Part shown: positions 34,426 to 46,313 of the stretch, piece after piece
Position numbering within the stretch: position 1 is the stretch's first letter
Layout of the letters: every line of letters begins with the position of its first letter
Source: Stenocarpella maydis
Lineage: Eukaryota; Ascomycota; Sordariomycetes; Diaporthales; Diaporthaceae
Direction of reading: 5' to 3'
Assembly: GCA_002270565.1 (NCBI GenBank)
Contig: NQMI01000143.1
Span: 52,179 to 116,178 of the forward strand
DNA length: 64,000 bases
Position numbers and translations under genes: made by a program
The notes under the pieces: generated by a model
The model's database searches: none
Seen by the model: the letters and a program-made list of their open reading frames with translations, nothing else
What the model was told of the DNA's origin: nothing

Positions 34426-36243
34426 CTAGTATGTGTACCTAAAATCTTCTTGCTTCTCATCCGTGACGTCGACGAAGCCCTCCACCACGTCACGGACTTC
34501 ATCTGGTTTACCGTACTTCTTGTCCCTGCGCCTGTTCTCAGCATAAGTATTGACAAAATATAAGAGCATAAGTGCGATGGAAACACAGTATGAGACCAAC
34601 ATCGCGATGACACCACTTGTATATCTTGGAGCATTGTTGGAAATGAATGTCTGTGGCCCAATCAAATTTCCAGCGGCATAGCCTATGGTCACAAGGCTGA
34701 AGGCTACCGACTTCTTGGTTTGACCAGCTGTGTTAGCCTGGGGCAGGGAGATCCCGACCACGTAGGGTGCTGACTCAGATCAGCCAACCGTGCAAATGCT
34801 GTCGGAGAATCCGGGTCGAAACTCACGCCAATAGAAATACATGAAGTACAGGCCGACCAGCTTTCCAGCCACGTTTGACTGCGGAAGCTCGTAGACGAGC
34901 GCTGTGCCAAGAATGGGCAGCAGCAGTGCGGCACAGGCAACGAACGTCCTTCGGCTGGTCAGGCTGGCGATGTAACTGAAGAACAAGGCGCCGAACGTCG
35001 CCACGATGCCAAACGGCATGGTGAGCAAGCTCGCCTCGAGATTGCTGAAACCAAGGTCGGAGATGATGATCGTCCCAAAGGCCTGCAGTCCGCCGTTGGG
35101 GATGTTGACGGCGACGTTGAACAGGAATATCAACCAGATCCTCACGTCCAGGAGGGCCTCCCGGACCTGGTCCCACTTCCACTCCCTGTTTGCAATGCCG
35201 GTCCTGTTTGACGCAAGCCGCTTCACGGCCCAGAACTTCTCCTCTCCTGTGAGGAACCGGGCATTCATCGGACTGTCCGGGAGCACGAGGCAGAGGAAAA
35301 GCGAGTAGAGGACGTTGATAGAACCTGTCATGAGGTAGAGGTACTGCCACTTCTTGAGAGGGGCCGAGTCGGGAATATAGCCAGCCACCCAGGCGAAGAA
35401 GCCGTTGAAAACGGACGAGAAGTAGGCGAATACGACTAAACGCATTGTCAGCTGGCCCATCGCATACCACGAGTTCTACTGGTTTCAGTCTTACTGGCAT
35501 TTCTCTGGGGCTGCTCCTGTTTCTTGTAAAAGCTGACCACGAGCATGGTCAAGCATGGGGCGATCGCAGATTCTATGAAGCCCATGAAGAACCGAAGTGC
35601 CATGAAACCTGCCCAGGTATGACAAGCGGCATACAACATGGTGGTGATTGACCACAGTAAAGACGCACTGCAGAGAAGCTTTCCCGGAGGAACTCTGAGG
35701 ACAAGCCATGTGGTCACTGTATACCCACACAGTTGCTTCTTTCTTGTCAGCTCTTGCCCTTGAGATAAGATGGGGGGACGCACGCCAAGAGGCAGGATGC
35801 TTCCAAGCCAGCTGTACTGCTGCCCATGCATGTCGTTGTCCTCTTGAAACCCGTAGAGCGAGGCAGTACCGATCTCGACCTTGTCTACGGCCCCAAGCGT
35901 CGCGGTAAACAAAAGCTGCATCGTTTTAGCCAAGCCAGGTCGTGACATTGGTCGCAGAAAAGGTCTTGGGCAGTGTTCAATAGCGCACCAATGGAATCAT
36001 CCAAGAATCAATCTTCCTGCGGAGTTGCTTCTCCCTCTCCGGCGTCAAGGGTCGGAATTGTTCGGCGCGGGTGTCGGCCAAGTATCTGGCGGCGTCATCA
36101 ATAGCCTGTTCAGTTGACCTGGCCCCGGTCCCATCTTGAACTCCGCCCTGGGAATAAGAGAGCACGGGATGAATTGCTGTTTCACTCTTATCTTGAGGCG
36201 TGCTCTTTACAACTTCCGTAGAGCTGGGCGAAGGAGGAGCCAT
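34426..36243 (-). CDS. MFS transporter, allantoate permease (DAL5) family
   Basis: Five exons on the minus strand (36243-35989, 35915-35784, 35735-35495, 35435-34827, 34769-34426) give 526 residues. The cytosolic N-terminus (~75 residues) ends in the family's LRRKIDSWMIPL. Transmembrane cues include AVDKVEIGTASLYGF, QQYSWLGSILPLG, VPPGKLL, MALRFFMGFIESAIAP, FARLTGEEKFWAVKR-like loop residues (here RFLTGEEKFWAVKRL) and NTAGQTKKSV...IGYAAGNLIGPQTF, typical of anion:cation symporters. Intron 2 is only 48 nt and in frame, so reading through it would insert 16 residues. Relatives import allantoate, ureidosuccinate, pantothenate, nicotinate or short peptides. It is divergent from the 5-oxoprolinase gene about 0.94 kb away, suggesting a shared substrate route. 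Confidence 0.88.
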
Positions 36244-37183
36244 AGTTGCAAAGAGGCACCGCGACCGTAGCAATGGCAAAAGGCAGAGAAATGCCTTGAC
36301 TTATGAGTGGACAAGATGTGGTTTAGTTATGCGATCCCGGGAAAGGAGTGAGCTTGTGTGGAGATCTTATGAGGGCGCTCGTCTCTTCAGGGCTATAAGA
36401 GGGGGGGCCGTGTAAGACATGTCGAATCAGATAAGACGGGCTCGTCATGCCACACTCCTGGTTGTTCCTTCGCATGAACGTTCTCAGCCAAGTCCTTCGG
36501 AATCTGGCCGGAGACGTTCATGTCTCTCGCTTGTACAGCCGGGCACCGCTTCTGTAGAACCATACCCAGCCACATCTTGCCAAGATAGAGGCTTAGAGAT
36601 TGCAACCTTGTCATCGCGCTGAAAGCACCGATATCCTAATGCTGACAGCCAAAGCCGACCGGGCTAGCTCGAATTCATGTTGTTCGCTGACCTGTTGATA
36701 GAGCGGAGCCAGAAATGCTGATGTCGATCCCCTATCTGCGCCTCGAGTTGTGATCGCGGGGTGCATGCAGGAAACACTCCGTCGCGGCCAATCGAGCAAG
36801 TTCCCGGTCGGTCGATCACTCGGCTCGGAATTATCTCCCCGCGCAATAGTCGAATGACAGTCCAATGCCTGGTCGCCACACCGGCTTCCGCCCGCGTCAC
36901 TTGGCATGCATGCACTGAGACGTAACTTGAGGTAGGCAGGTCGAAGCGAGGCAGCGATCAGTGGCACCGGCACAATAGCGATGGCGGGAGTAGGAGCGCA
37001 GCGGTAAAAGGTCGTGGCCACAGAGTCCTATGGGCCATGAGGGGCTTTGTGATGACGCCAGGTACATAATTGTTTTGCGAAACCTGTGAGTCGTTACTCC
37101 ATTGTGAATGTGCACATAACCGTTGTGCCAGCTTCAATCTCATCAACCATACGATTCGTGGCAAATCCTTGATTACAAGCAAC
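36244..37183. promoter_or_regulatory. Divergent promoter of transporter and 5-oxoprolinase
   Basis: A 940-bp spacer between two outward-pointing genes. It holds at least four HGATAR-type sites for GATA nitrogen regulators (36429-36434, 36583-36588, 36696-36701, and 36732-36737 on the opposite strand). That number is not clearly above chance for this length, so the regulatory reading is weak. Confidence 0.45.
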
Positions 37184-40100
37184 ATGGGAGACTCGGCTGG
37201 CATGATCCCGGTGCTACCAAAAAGCATCAAATTCGCCATAGGTACGTGCTAAATACTCCGAGCCCTCTTGTGGAATGCAACTCACAGAGGGCCAGATCGT
37301 GGCGGCACCTTCACGGATGTTTGGGCCTCAGTCCCAGGACAGAAGGATATCGTCCTTAAACTTCTTTCGGTGGACCCGGATAATTACGACGATGCGCCCT
37401 CCGAAGGAATTCGAAGGGTGCTGGAGATCGTCTCGGGGCGTGATATCAGTCGTCAACGTCCCATACCGAAAGATCTCATCCATTCCATACGAATGGGAAC
37501 GACAGTTGCGACAAATGGTAATGCGCAGTTTGCCCAGAATCCTTTGTTCAAGAGCCAGATCTAATAAAAGTATGAAAATAGCACTGCTCGAGAGAAAAGG
37601 AAGGCGGCATGCCTTCATTGTGAGCGAAGGTTTCGGTGATCTGATCGAAATTGGACACCAATCTAGGCCAAAGCTGTTTGAACTTGGCATTAGAAAGCCG
37701 GAGCTGCTGTATTCGGAAGTTGTCGAGATCTCAGAGCGCATTACTGTGGAGTGCTTCGACGAAGACACGACAAACTCGCGTCCGGCTCCAGAGGAATCAC
37801 CTGGTCTATTCGTCAAGGGCATCACGGGGGATATCCTCCGCATTCTGAAACCCTTGGACGAGTCAGAAGTCATCACAAAACTCGATGCGTTGAGGGCTAA
37901 AGGGATGGATACTTTGGCTGTCTGTCTCGTGCATTCGTACTTGTACCCCAGGCATGAAGAGAGGATCGCAGAAATCGCGAAGGGCTTGGGCTTCAAACAT
38001 GTGTCGATTTCCTCAGAGGTTGGAGCAAACATGATCAAAATGATCTCGCGCGGCAGCTCAGCCTCAGCAGATGCCTACCTGACTCCCGAGATTGCCCAGT
38101 ACGTGGATGGCTTCGCCCAAGGTTTTGACGACGGCAAACTTGACGGAATCTCTTGCGAGTTCATGCAGAGCGATGGCGGACTCGTCAGTCACAAGAACTT
38201 CAACGGGCTTCGGGGTATCCTGAGTGGTCCAGCAGGTTCGTTTGGTTTTGTCCATGGTCACTTTCAAGCCTGTACTGATCACTGGGCCGTATTTAGGTGG
38301 GGTTGTAGGCCACGCGCGGACTTCTTACGATGGCCAATCCCCCGTTGTCGGCTTTGACATGGGCGGAACATCCACAGATGTCAGCCGGTATGGCGGATCT
38401 TTGGAGCTTGTCTTTGAGACTACCACGGCTGGTGTATCGATCCAAAGTCCTCAGCTGGATATCAACACTGTTGCCGCAGGAGGAGGAAGCATGCTATTTT
38501 GGAAGAATGGGATGTTTAAAGTTGGCCCAGAAGTATGTCTGACCCGAAAACCAGAACAGACAATTCCACAACTAACTTGAGCAGAGTGCGGGAGCACATC
38601 CAGGTCCGGCTTCCTATCGTAAAGGCGGCCCACTAACAATTACCGATGCCAACCTTTTGTTAGTCAAATTCCGGACCTCACTTACATGACCTTGTGACTT
38701 GTGACTGATAGCCAGCAGCCTTGGGAGGCTGGTCCCTGAATACTTTCCTGCCATCTTCGGTCCCGAAGAGAACCTCCCTCTGGACACCAATATTGTTGCA
38801 CAGAAGTTCGAAGAGATAACCGCGAAGATCAATGCCGACGCGGGGAGGTCGATGACGCCAGAAGAGGTCGCACATGGCTTCATCGATGTTGCAAACGAGT
38901 CGATGTGCCGGCCGATTCGAGCTCTGACCGAGGCCCGAGGATTCGAAACCGCTCAACACAACCTGGCCACCTTTGGTGGAGCCGGTGGGCAACACGCCTG
39001 TGAGATTGCAGCTAAGCTTGGTATCCGCCGAGTCGTTATGCATAAATACTCGAGCATTTTGTCAGCGTATGGGATGGCTCTTGCAGAGGTCGTACAAGAG
39101 GCAAGAGAGCCCAGCTCAGAAACTCTGGGAGAAGACGCATTAATGCGATTGGAGGAGAAGTTTAACATTTTGAAGCAACGGGCATCTGATGGTTTGCTTG
39201 CTCAGGGCATCGCGGCCTCGGCTATCGTGCACGAGGAGTACTTGAACTTGCGATATCACGGCACTGATGCCAATTTTATGATTCTTCGACCAGAGGATGG
39301 CGATTGGCTGTCTGCCCTAGAGAAGGAACATTACCGGGAGCTATCCTTCACTTTCCCTCGGTCAAGGAGAGTCCTGGTTGACGATGTCCGCGTCCGCGGA
39401 ATCGGGAAGAGTGGGGAGGTCACCAAAGACAGTGACAACTTGGTCCAAGAGCTGAGTGAACTTGACTTCCAAGATCAGTCAAACACCGCCGATATGATGG
39501 TAAGAGAAATCCGCCCAAATCCTGCAACCACATCAGACAGCTAAAACGTTGACAGAAACAAGTCTATTTCGCCAATAGCGGGCGCCAAGAGACCAAAGTA
39601 TTCCGTCTCGATGACCTGAAGCGGGGGAGCACCATACTCGGACCAGCTATCATCATTGACAAGACTCAGACAATCATCGTCGTGCCGGGAGCACAAGCCA
39701 ACGTGCTCACGTCTCACGTCGTCGTCGACCTAGCCCAGGAAGGGCCTCAAGACACCAGCAGTGGCGAGCTCGTTGTCGACCCAGTCAAACTTAGCATCTT
39801 TGGGCACAGGTTTATGGGAATAGCAGAGGAGATGGGGAGGACTCTCCAGAAGACCAGCATCTCGCTGAACATCAAGGAGCGGTTGGACTTCTCATGTGCC
39901 CTCTTTAGCCCGGATGGTGAGCTGGTGGCCAACGCACCGCATGTGCCAGTGCACCTCGGAAGCATGAGCTACGCGGTGAGATACCAGCATCAGTTGCATC
40001 TCGGAAAGCTGAGACCGGGTGACGTGGTTGTTTCAAACCACCCGGAATCCGGAGGGACACACTTGCCAGGTACGGCGCTCTTTTGGTATTTGCTGGTCAT

Positions 40101-41699
40101 CTACTTTCGAACAGCTGCACTGACACGATCTCCTTGGCAGACATAACCGTCATTACACCGGTGTTTGATGACGATGATAGGACGATTTGCTTCTACACTG
40201 CATCAAGAGGTCATCATCTGAATATTGGCGGGTATAAGGGCAACTCAATGCCACCGTAAGTTTAATATTAAGCTAGCCGTGCTGTAAGGTTGTAAGGATT
40301 AGGCTGATCTTGAGAACCCAGTGACTCCGTCGAGCTCTGGCAAGAGGGAGCCTCAATCAAGTCCTTCTTCCTCGTGAGAAATGGACACTTTGACGAAGAG
40401 GGCATCACAGCTATTCTCTTGGAGCCGGGCAACTATCCCGGCTGCAGTGGCTCCAGAAACCTGGGAGACAACCTGTCGGATCTCAAGGCCCAGGTCGCGG
40501 CCAACACCAAGGGAAGCAACTTGATCAAGGACTTGATAAAGGAGTACAGACGACCAGTCGTTCATTTCTACATGAAGAAGATCCAGGAAAATGCCGAGGT
40601 GGCTGTTCGAGAATATCTCAAGTCAGCGTACCGACGTTTTGGATCCAAACCCCTGACAGCCACGGACTATTTGGACAACGGCTCGATGATGAGGGTTGCA
40701 ATCAGCATTGACGAGACGGGATCGGCGACTCTGGACTTCACCGGCACCTCGTGCGAGATGCTTTCCAACATGAACGCCCCGCCTGCCATCACGTACTCGG
40801 CCTTGATCTACACACTGCGCCTCCTTATCGGCTCTGACATTCCCCTGAACCAGGGCTGCCTAGCCCCGACCAGAGTCATACTCCCAAAGAATACATTCCT
40901 CAACCCTTCTTCAAAGGCCGCAGTCTGCTGCGGGAACACCCTCACCTCGCAGCGCCTCGTGGACCTCTTGCTCAAAGCCTTCCAAGCCGCGGCCGCCTCA
41001 CAGGGGTGCATGAACTGCGTCGGCTTCTTCGGCAACTGCCTCGAGCCAGGCGCCGCCGAGGGGGACGACGCAGAGAGCCAGCCCCGCGACGGCGACAGCG
41101 GCTCCGGGTTCGCCTTCGGGTACGGCGAGACCATCTGCGGGGGCGAGGGCGCAGGGCCGACGTGGCACGGAGCCTCGGGCGTGCAGGTCCACATGACCAA
41201 CACGCGGACCACGGACGTCGAGATCATCGAGAAGCGCTACCCCGTGCTGCTGCGCGAGTTCTCCATCCGCAGGGGCAGCGGCGGGAGGGGTCGCTTCGTC
41301 GGCGGCTGCGGCGTCGTGCGCGACTGGGAGTGCCGCTACCCGCTCACGTTCGGCATCATCTCGGAGCGGAGGGTCCACCGGCCGTTCGGGATGCGCGGCG
41401 GGGGAGCCGGGGGGCGCGGCGCCAACTACTGGGTGCAGAGGCTGGGGGACGGCGGCCAGAGGTGGGTCGACATTGGGTCGAGGGGCCAGATCAACATGAG
41501 GACTGGCGACCGGTGTGTGATACACACGCCTGGAGGGGGTGGCTGGGGCGTGCCTTGCGATCAGGGCGATGCAGCGTGTTCGACCGGCCTGGACGGGGTG
41601 GTAGAGGAAACGGACAGCCCCGCGCACGTACAGCACCTCTATCCGCGCGGAGCTGGAAGCCTTCATAGTTTCTCTTCCGCGCAGGAGGCATCTTCCTAG
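37184..41699 (+). CDS. 5-oxoprolinase (HyuA+HyuB fusion)
   Basis: Nine exons (37184-37241, 37296-37517, 37582-38235, 38297-38532, 38585-38658, 38719-39499, 39556-40069, 40141-40255, 40322-41699) give 1343 residues. Splicing recreates [14 protein letters not shown] (phosphate loop), [66 protein letters not shown] and [12 protein letters not shown] of the HyuA half. The HyuB half runs from about residue 720 ([53 protein letters not shown], then a glycine-rich end [11 protein letters not shown]). The enzyme hydrolyses 5-oxo-L-proline to glutamate with ATP in the gamma-glutamyl cycle, in the cytosol. The length is near the family's ~1290. A hydantoin-like substrate cannot be excluded, and the divergent DAL5-type transporter favours an external substrate. 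Confidence 0.93.
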
Positions 41700-42809
41700 A
41701 CTCGTCGCCCACTGGATGGCTCGGAGAATAACAACTGCAATTGGGTGGCAGAACTTGATAACGCACCTCTGGAACCCAACATATTAAGACTTATCCCCCC
41801 CCCCCGATTTTCCTCAAAAATGGACTATTCATAATCTTTGGAAAAAGCCTCAACTTTTCCTTCTCACAACCACTATCTATGGCATCGCGTTTCATTGTCT
41901 AAATGAAAGAGGAGCCAGCTGGTGGTCAGGGTCGAAGTGTAACCGAAACGCGGGGTTGGGATGGCTAACTCGCTCCTTCGTGCAAGCAGAAAGGATGAAG
42001 GACAGCATGTCCATTTGTGAGAGAATTGTTGGCTGCAACCAACGCGGCGCAGTTTCAAGTGCTGACGGATCGTCGCTATCGACAAAACGGGGTGTGAGAT
42101 CAGATCAGCGGCTGGGGCGACATCACTCAGCCTCACTCGGCATTCCGATTAATTGATATAAAGACCCTAACCATGGGACCGGCCATCTGGCGTAGGTATA
42201 GCATCGAATCTGTGAGCTGATACTTGGGCTTCTGCATTTGCGAAGCTGATGTTTGACAAAATGCGCAAAATTCTGATCCAAAATGGACGCTTCACGTTTA
42301 GGCTGCCGTGTTCCGAGATAAGTTGACTGATGAGTTGGAGGTCGAGGGAATGTAAATATATGTATGGTGAGGCCAAACTATGGGCATAGAAAGGTCTGAG
42401 AGACTAGCTGGATTTGGAAATGGTTCACATCAAGCCATCGGACAGCAAAAGCTGCCCAGATGGTCAGTTCCAGTATGTATACAAGGGAGGATTCGTACCC
42501 AGTCACAGTGTTATTGCTTCGTTGTGGCGGTGTAGTAGCGGCAACTCAGCATCTCCGTACCATGCTCGTTCAGCTCATACGTAATACCATAAGCTTACTC
42601 GCTGACATGGGTACACTCTGGGGTCATGTTGGACGACCGCCAGCGGAATACAAAACGGCCATCGGGTGCCGCTCCATCTTTCGCTTCGACCCCCCTAGTT
42701 CTTTACCCGACCTGACCTTCCTCAAACCCGAAGCCAAACACGCAGCTGAAGCTATACCACTGAACAGAGAAAAACCACACAGAACCCGGCAGACACACGG
42801 AGGGGCAAG
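41700..42809. other. Intergenic region, promoter of the Cys-rich peptide gene
   Basis: No supported frame; contains a C10 run near 41796. The last ~80 bp before the peptide start are A/C-rich. Confidence 0.55.
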
Positions 42810-42992
42810 ATGAAGTCCATCATTACCGTTGCTTTTGTTTCTCTTTCTCTCCTCCTCGCCAGCAGCGGTGCGAACGCAGACTGCATACCGGGGTTCAGCT
42901 CTCCTTCCATGGAGGAGTGCAACAGCCACTGTGGGACATATGTTTGTGTTTCAAGTGGAGGCCCCTACCAGTGCGGCTACTGCCGATATTAA
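42810..42992 (+). CDS. Small secreted cysteine-rich peptide
   Basis: A single exon of 60 residues. Residues 1-23 form a textbook signal peptide (Lys at position 3, a hydrophobic core, and ANA before the predicted cut at Asp24). The mature part is 37 residues with six cysteines at 25, 37, 41, 46, 55 and 58, spacing C-x11-C-x3-C-x4-C-x8-C-x2-C, and is rich in Ser, Gly and Tyr. The Cys-x3-Cys step and six-cysteine count recall cysteine-stabilised alpha/beta (defensin-like) peptides, but those end in C-x-C rather than C-x2-C, so the fold is uncertain. No processing site or pro-region is visible. Possible roles are an effector or an antimicrobial peptide; function is unknown. It stands alone between oxoprolinase and vWA genes. 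Confidence 0.75.
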   Translation: MKSIITVAFVSLSLLLASSGANADCIPGFSSPSMEECNSHCGTYVCVSSGGPYQCGYCRY

Positions 42993-44842
42993 AGACACCC
43001 AAGTACACACATGGAGGAGATCATGGGGATGTAGGCGGCGGGAATTTGAAAATCGCGAGGTAACTACAGAGGCGAGCGGGAAGCAGAGGAAGCCCAACAG
43101 CCAGGACCGCGGCATGTGCATGGCCACAACCCGAGAGGAATTCAGTGATAGGGGAGGTGTCGGACACACTGGGGGTTTTCAGTGCCCACTGCGGAGACTT
43201 GGTTCAAACACATCAACTTCAACAGTACATGAGCGCGGTGCGCAGGAGGCTCTCAGATAATCCTTGAATTCACTGGATCAGAGATGAATCCAAGAACTAC
43301 CAGACTCTGTCAATATGAATGACATCCACAACCATTCAACATCTAGTAACGAAGGCATGATATGGTCGCTGTTCGCACCACTTTTGTTGCAACGAGGGAG
43401 TTTGAGTATGGCTAACTTTTCAACAAGTTGGAAACTCGTAGAATTGAACTGGCCGTAGCGGCGGTGGTTTTGATGCTGGCGCTGATGTTGATGCTAATAC
43501 GTTGTCACTACGAGAGGCCACGGTAACCACTGCTGCCGTGGCCATCTTCGCCGAGCCTACAGGAAGCTGGTGTCTGATAGTTAGGTGCACTTGATTATCA
43601 TCATCCGGCTTGACTTACATGACTCGTCGCCCTCACTCTGTCAGATTCAAGCAAAGCAAGCGGATGCATCTCGCCTCAGGCACCTGGGCAGGCTGCCCTC
43701 GTTGGCATCATTTGTGGATCAGCTGGCACAGCCACCAGCTGACTGTCAACCGCACGGGGGGAGGTTCAGAGCAAATCTAGAGTTGGCGGGGTTCTCTGTC
43801 AGTATTGAGGTCCTAGCAGGAGTGTTAACTCTTTCTCGGCCTTGGTGATGGAAATTGCGAGGTAGACGTGGATACAGGGAATTGTGACTGGAGCATTTCA
43901 TGGGCTGCGCACAGATCATGGGATAGGGACATCGACCAGGGACGGCGAGACTACGGCATATTTCAGGACCTGACATGAGATGGGCGAGGGTATTATTAAT
44001 ACACACATGGACCAGTAACGCGTCACGGCTGAGGATAACAGACACAACGGTTGCTCCGTATGCCGGACCTATGCTCTTCAGGCTACGGACTGCTGAGCCC
44101 TTGTTGGGGAGGAGCTTTACAAAGGTCAGACCGTTACAACAAAGTCGAAGGAATTATAATCTAATAGGAGATACTTGCAATATTTCCCAAGCCAGTATAT
44201 TAACTACAAGTAGATGATGTGCTCATATAGGCCTCTTCTCGTGCCGAAGGAGCTGCATCACAGGATGAGAACATGGCTGACCCGCAAGTGACTGGGAGTG
44301 ACGTCATCCCTGAAGCTGTTCCCCACTAACAAACACGCAGTTGGGCGCTTCACTGTAGGATCCAGCAGTGACTGGGAGGAACAAGGGACCAACTACGTAA
44401 GGATTAGTGCTACGGTTCAGGTGTTTGCCGGTTTGTACAACACGGCGTCCAAATGGTGGCTGAGTACATGTAAACGGAGTAGTAATCCTAGGTAGGTACT
44501 TACCCAAGTACCTAGGATGCTTCTGGGTCTCCAAGCACAAAAACACAAAGGCACTAGCTCCACCCGCCTGTGCACTTCCTGCCACTCAGTCGTCAGGAAT
44601 CGTGGAGGCAGCCTAACCTAGAAGCCCAAGACCACGCCAGAGGGGCATCTCATTGCTGACAGCTTGAGCCAGCCACGCAATCCCCTCCCCTCCCCGCAAA
44701 CAAGAGTCATCAAACGTGGCATCCGCCAAGTGAAGCTATCCGCATCATGGGTGTATGTCTTGTACCGCCTCCCACCTGCACCCCGTGTCTGCCACACCAA
44801 CAACAACTGACCGCATCATTCATCTCGCAGTTCGCTTCCAAG
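42993..44842. other. Intergenic region, no gene seen
   Basis: No supported coding sequence. Contains a 10-bp perfect inverted repeat (44485-44494 and 44509-44518). Confidence 0.5.
44485..44518. repeat. Inverted repeat ATCCTAGGTA / TACCTAGGAT
   Basis: Two 10-bp arms separated by a 14-bp spacer (GGTACTTACCCAAG), itself related to the arms. CCTAGGTA-type words recur elsewhere in the window (for example near 13849), so this may be a common short fungal repeat rather than a site. Confidence 0.6.
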
Positions 44843-46313
44843 ATGGCTGCGGCAGCAGCTGCGGGTGCTGTCTCCCAGGGGATGGGCCCGCAGTCACCCG
44901 GAGCTCCGCCTCCCGGTGCTCCCCCGCAGGTGAGCGATGCATCCCTCCTTCACGATCGGTCTGAAGCTGACAGATTGCCTTAAGGGAAACCCTCCTTACC
45001 CGGTCGCGGGTGCCGGCGCCGCCCCTCAGCAGCAGCAGTCCTACCCGCCGCATGTGGCCATCGGCTTCCAGCCTTACAGACCTTTGGGTCCCCCACCTGC
45101 CGCAGCTGGTGGTTTCGGTGGCGGAGCAGGAGGCACGCAGGTCGACGAGAGCCTCTTTCGCCAGAGCCTGGAGCAGTGCATCCGCGAGAAGAACCTCCAG
45201 AACATGCCGGCCTTCCGTGACCCCTCGTACATCACAAACGTCGCGCGCATCGCCGGTCCAAAGGTCGAGTCGCTGTGCCGCACGTGGCAGATCCCGCTCG
45301 AGGTTGGCAAGGACATTGTCCGCCTTGCCCTGTTCGACATTGTGATCTACGTTGACGACAGCGGCTCCATGCTGCCCAAGGGCGGCAAGCGCGTCAGGGA
45401 CATGACCCGCGTCCTCAGCCGGGCCGCCGCTGCCGCCACCCTCTTCGATCCCGACGGGGTCACCGTCCGCTTCATCAACAGCACCGCCCAGGGCGATAAC
45501 ATCCGCAACGAGGCCGACGTGAACCGCCTCATCGAGTCTGTCGACTTCCGCGGCCGCACCCCGATCGGCACCGAGCTCCGCCGCAAGATCCTCGAGCCCC
45601 TCGTGCTTCAGCGCGCCAGGCAGGGCCAGATGCAGGTCCCCGTTCTCATCATCACCATCACAGACGGCGAGCCCGCCGGAGAGGATGACGACGCCATCTT
45701 CCGGGCCATCAAGGACACCGCGGATGAGCTCGCCCGCACCCCCCTGGGCCCCGGCGCGGTCGCCTATCAGTTCACCCAGGTCGGCGAGGACGAGGAGGCC
45801 CGTCGCTTCCTCAACCGCCTTGACACCCACCCGCAGGTTGGAAACCTCGTTGATGTTACTGCGTCGCTCGAGATCGAGCAGGAGGAGATGGCCCGTATCA
45901 ACCCGTCCATGGCCCTTACCGCCGACTTCTGGACCCTCAAATTGCTCCTGGGCTCAATCGACTCCTCTTGGGATGAGGCCGACGAGGGCAAGTCCCAGCG
46001 CCGCGGAGGGGCACCGCAGCCCGCGTACGGAAGCGCCTACCCGCCGTCAGCTGGTCCACAAGGTGTGGCGTACGGAGGAGACTACAACCAGCCCTACGCG
46101 CCGCCCGCAGGCCCTCCTCCGGGAGCACAGGGTGGAGGATACGGCCAGCCAGGGGGTTATGGTCAGCCGCCAGCTGGCTACCAAGGAGGAGGCGGCGGTG
46201 GATACCAGGGTGGTGCCCCTCAGTCATACCCTGGTGGACCACCACCTCCTCGCCAGGGCGGTGCCGCTGGCTCGTACGGTGGGGGTTATCCTGGCCAGCC
46301 CAGGTGGTCCTGA
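44843..46313 (+). CDS. von Willebrand factor A domain protein, low-complexity tail
   Basis: Two exons, 44843-44929 and 44985-46313, give 471 residues. The intron has GTGAGC, a CTGAC branch and an AAG acceptor. The start MAAAAAAG is preferred to an upstream ATG at 44747 because a TCTCGCAG acceptor-like site lies just before it, suggesting a leader intron. The N-terminus is Ala/Gly/Pro-rich. The vWA domain spans roughly residues 130-330 with an intact metal-ion site: DDSGSM (D-x-S-x-S), Thr in GRTPIGTEL, and Asp in TITDGEP. The tail from about residue 370 is rich in Gly/Tyr/Pro/Gln repeats (GGYGQP-, GGYQGG-like), a disordered, possibly phase-separating segment. There is no signal peptide. Fungal vWA proteins of this build are uncharacterised in my knowledge. 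Confidence 0.88.

Noticed and set aside
36244..37183. Enrichment of GATA sites
   Set aside because: Four HGATAR matches in 940 bp is about what chance gives on two strands; kept only as a weak note.
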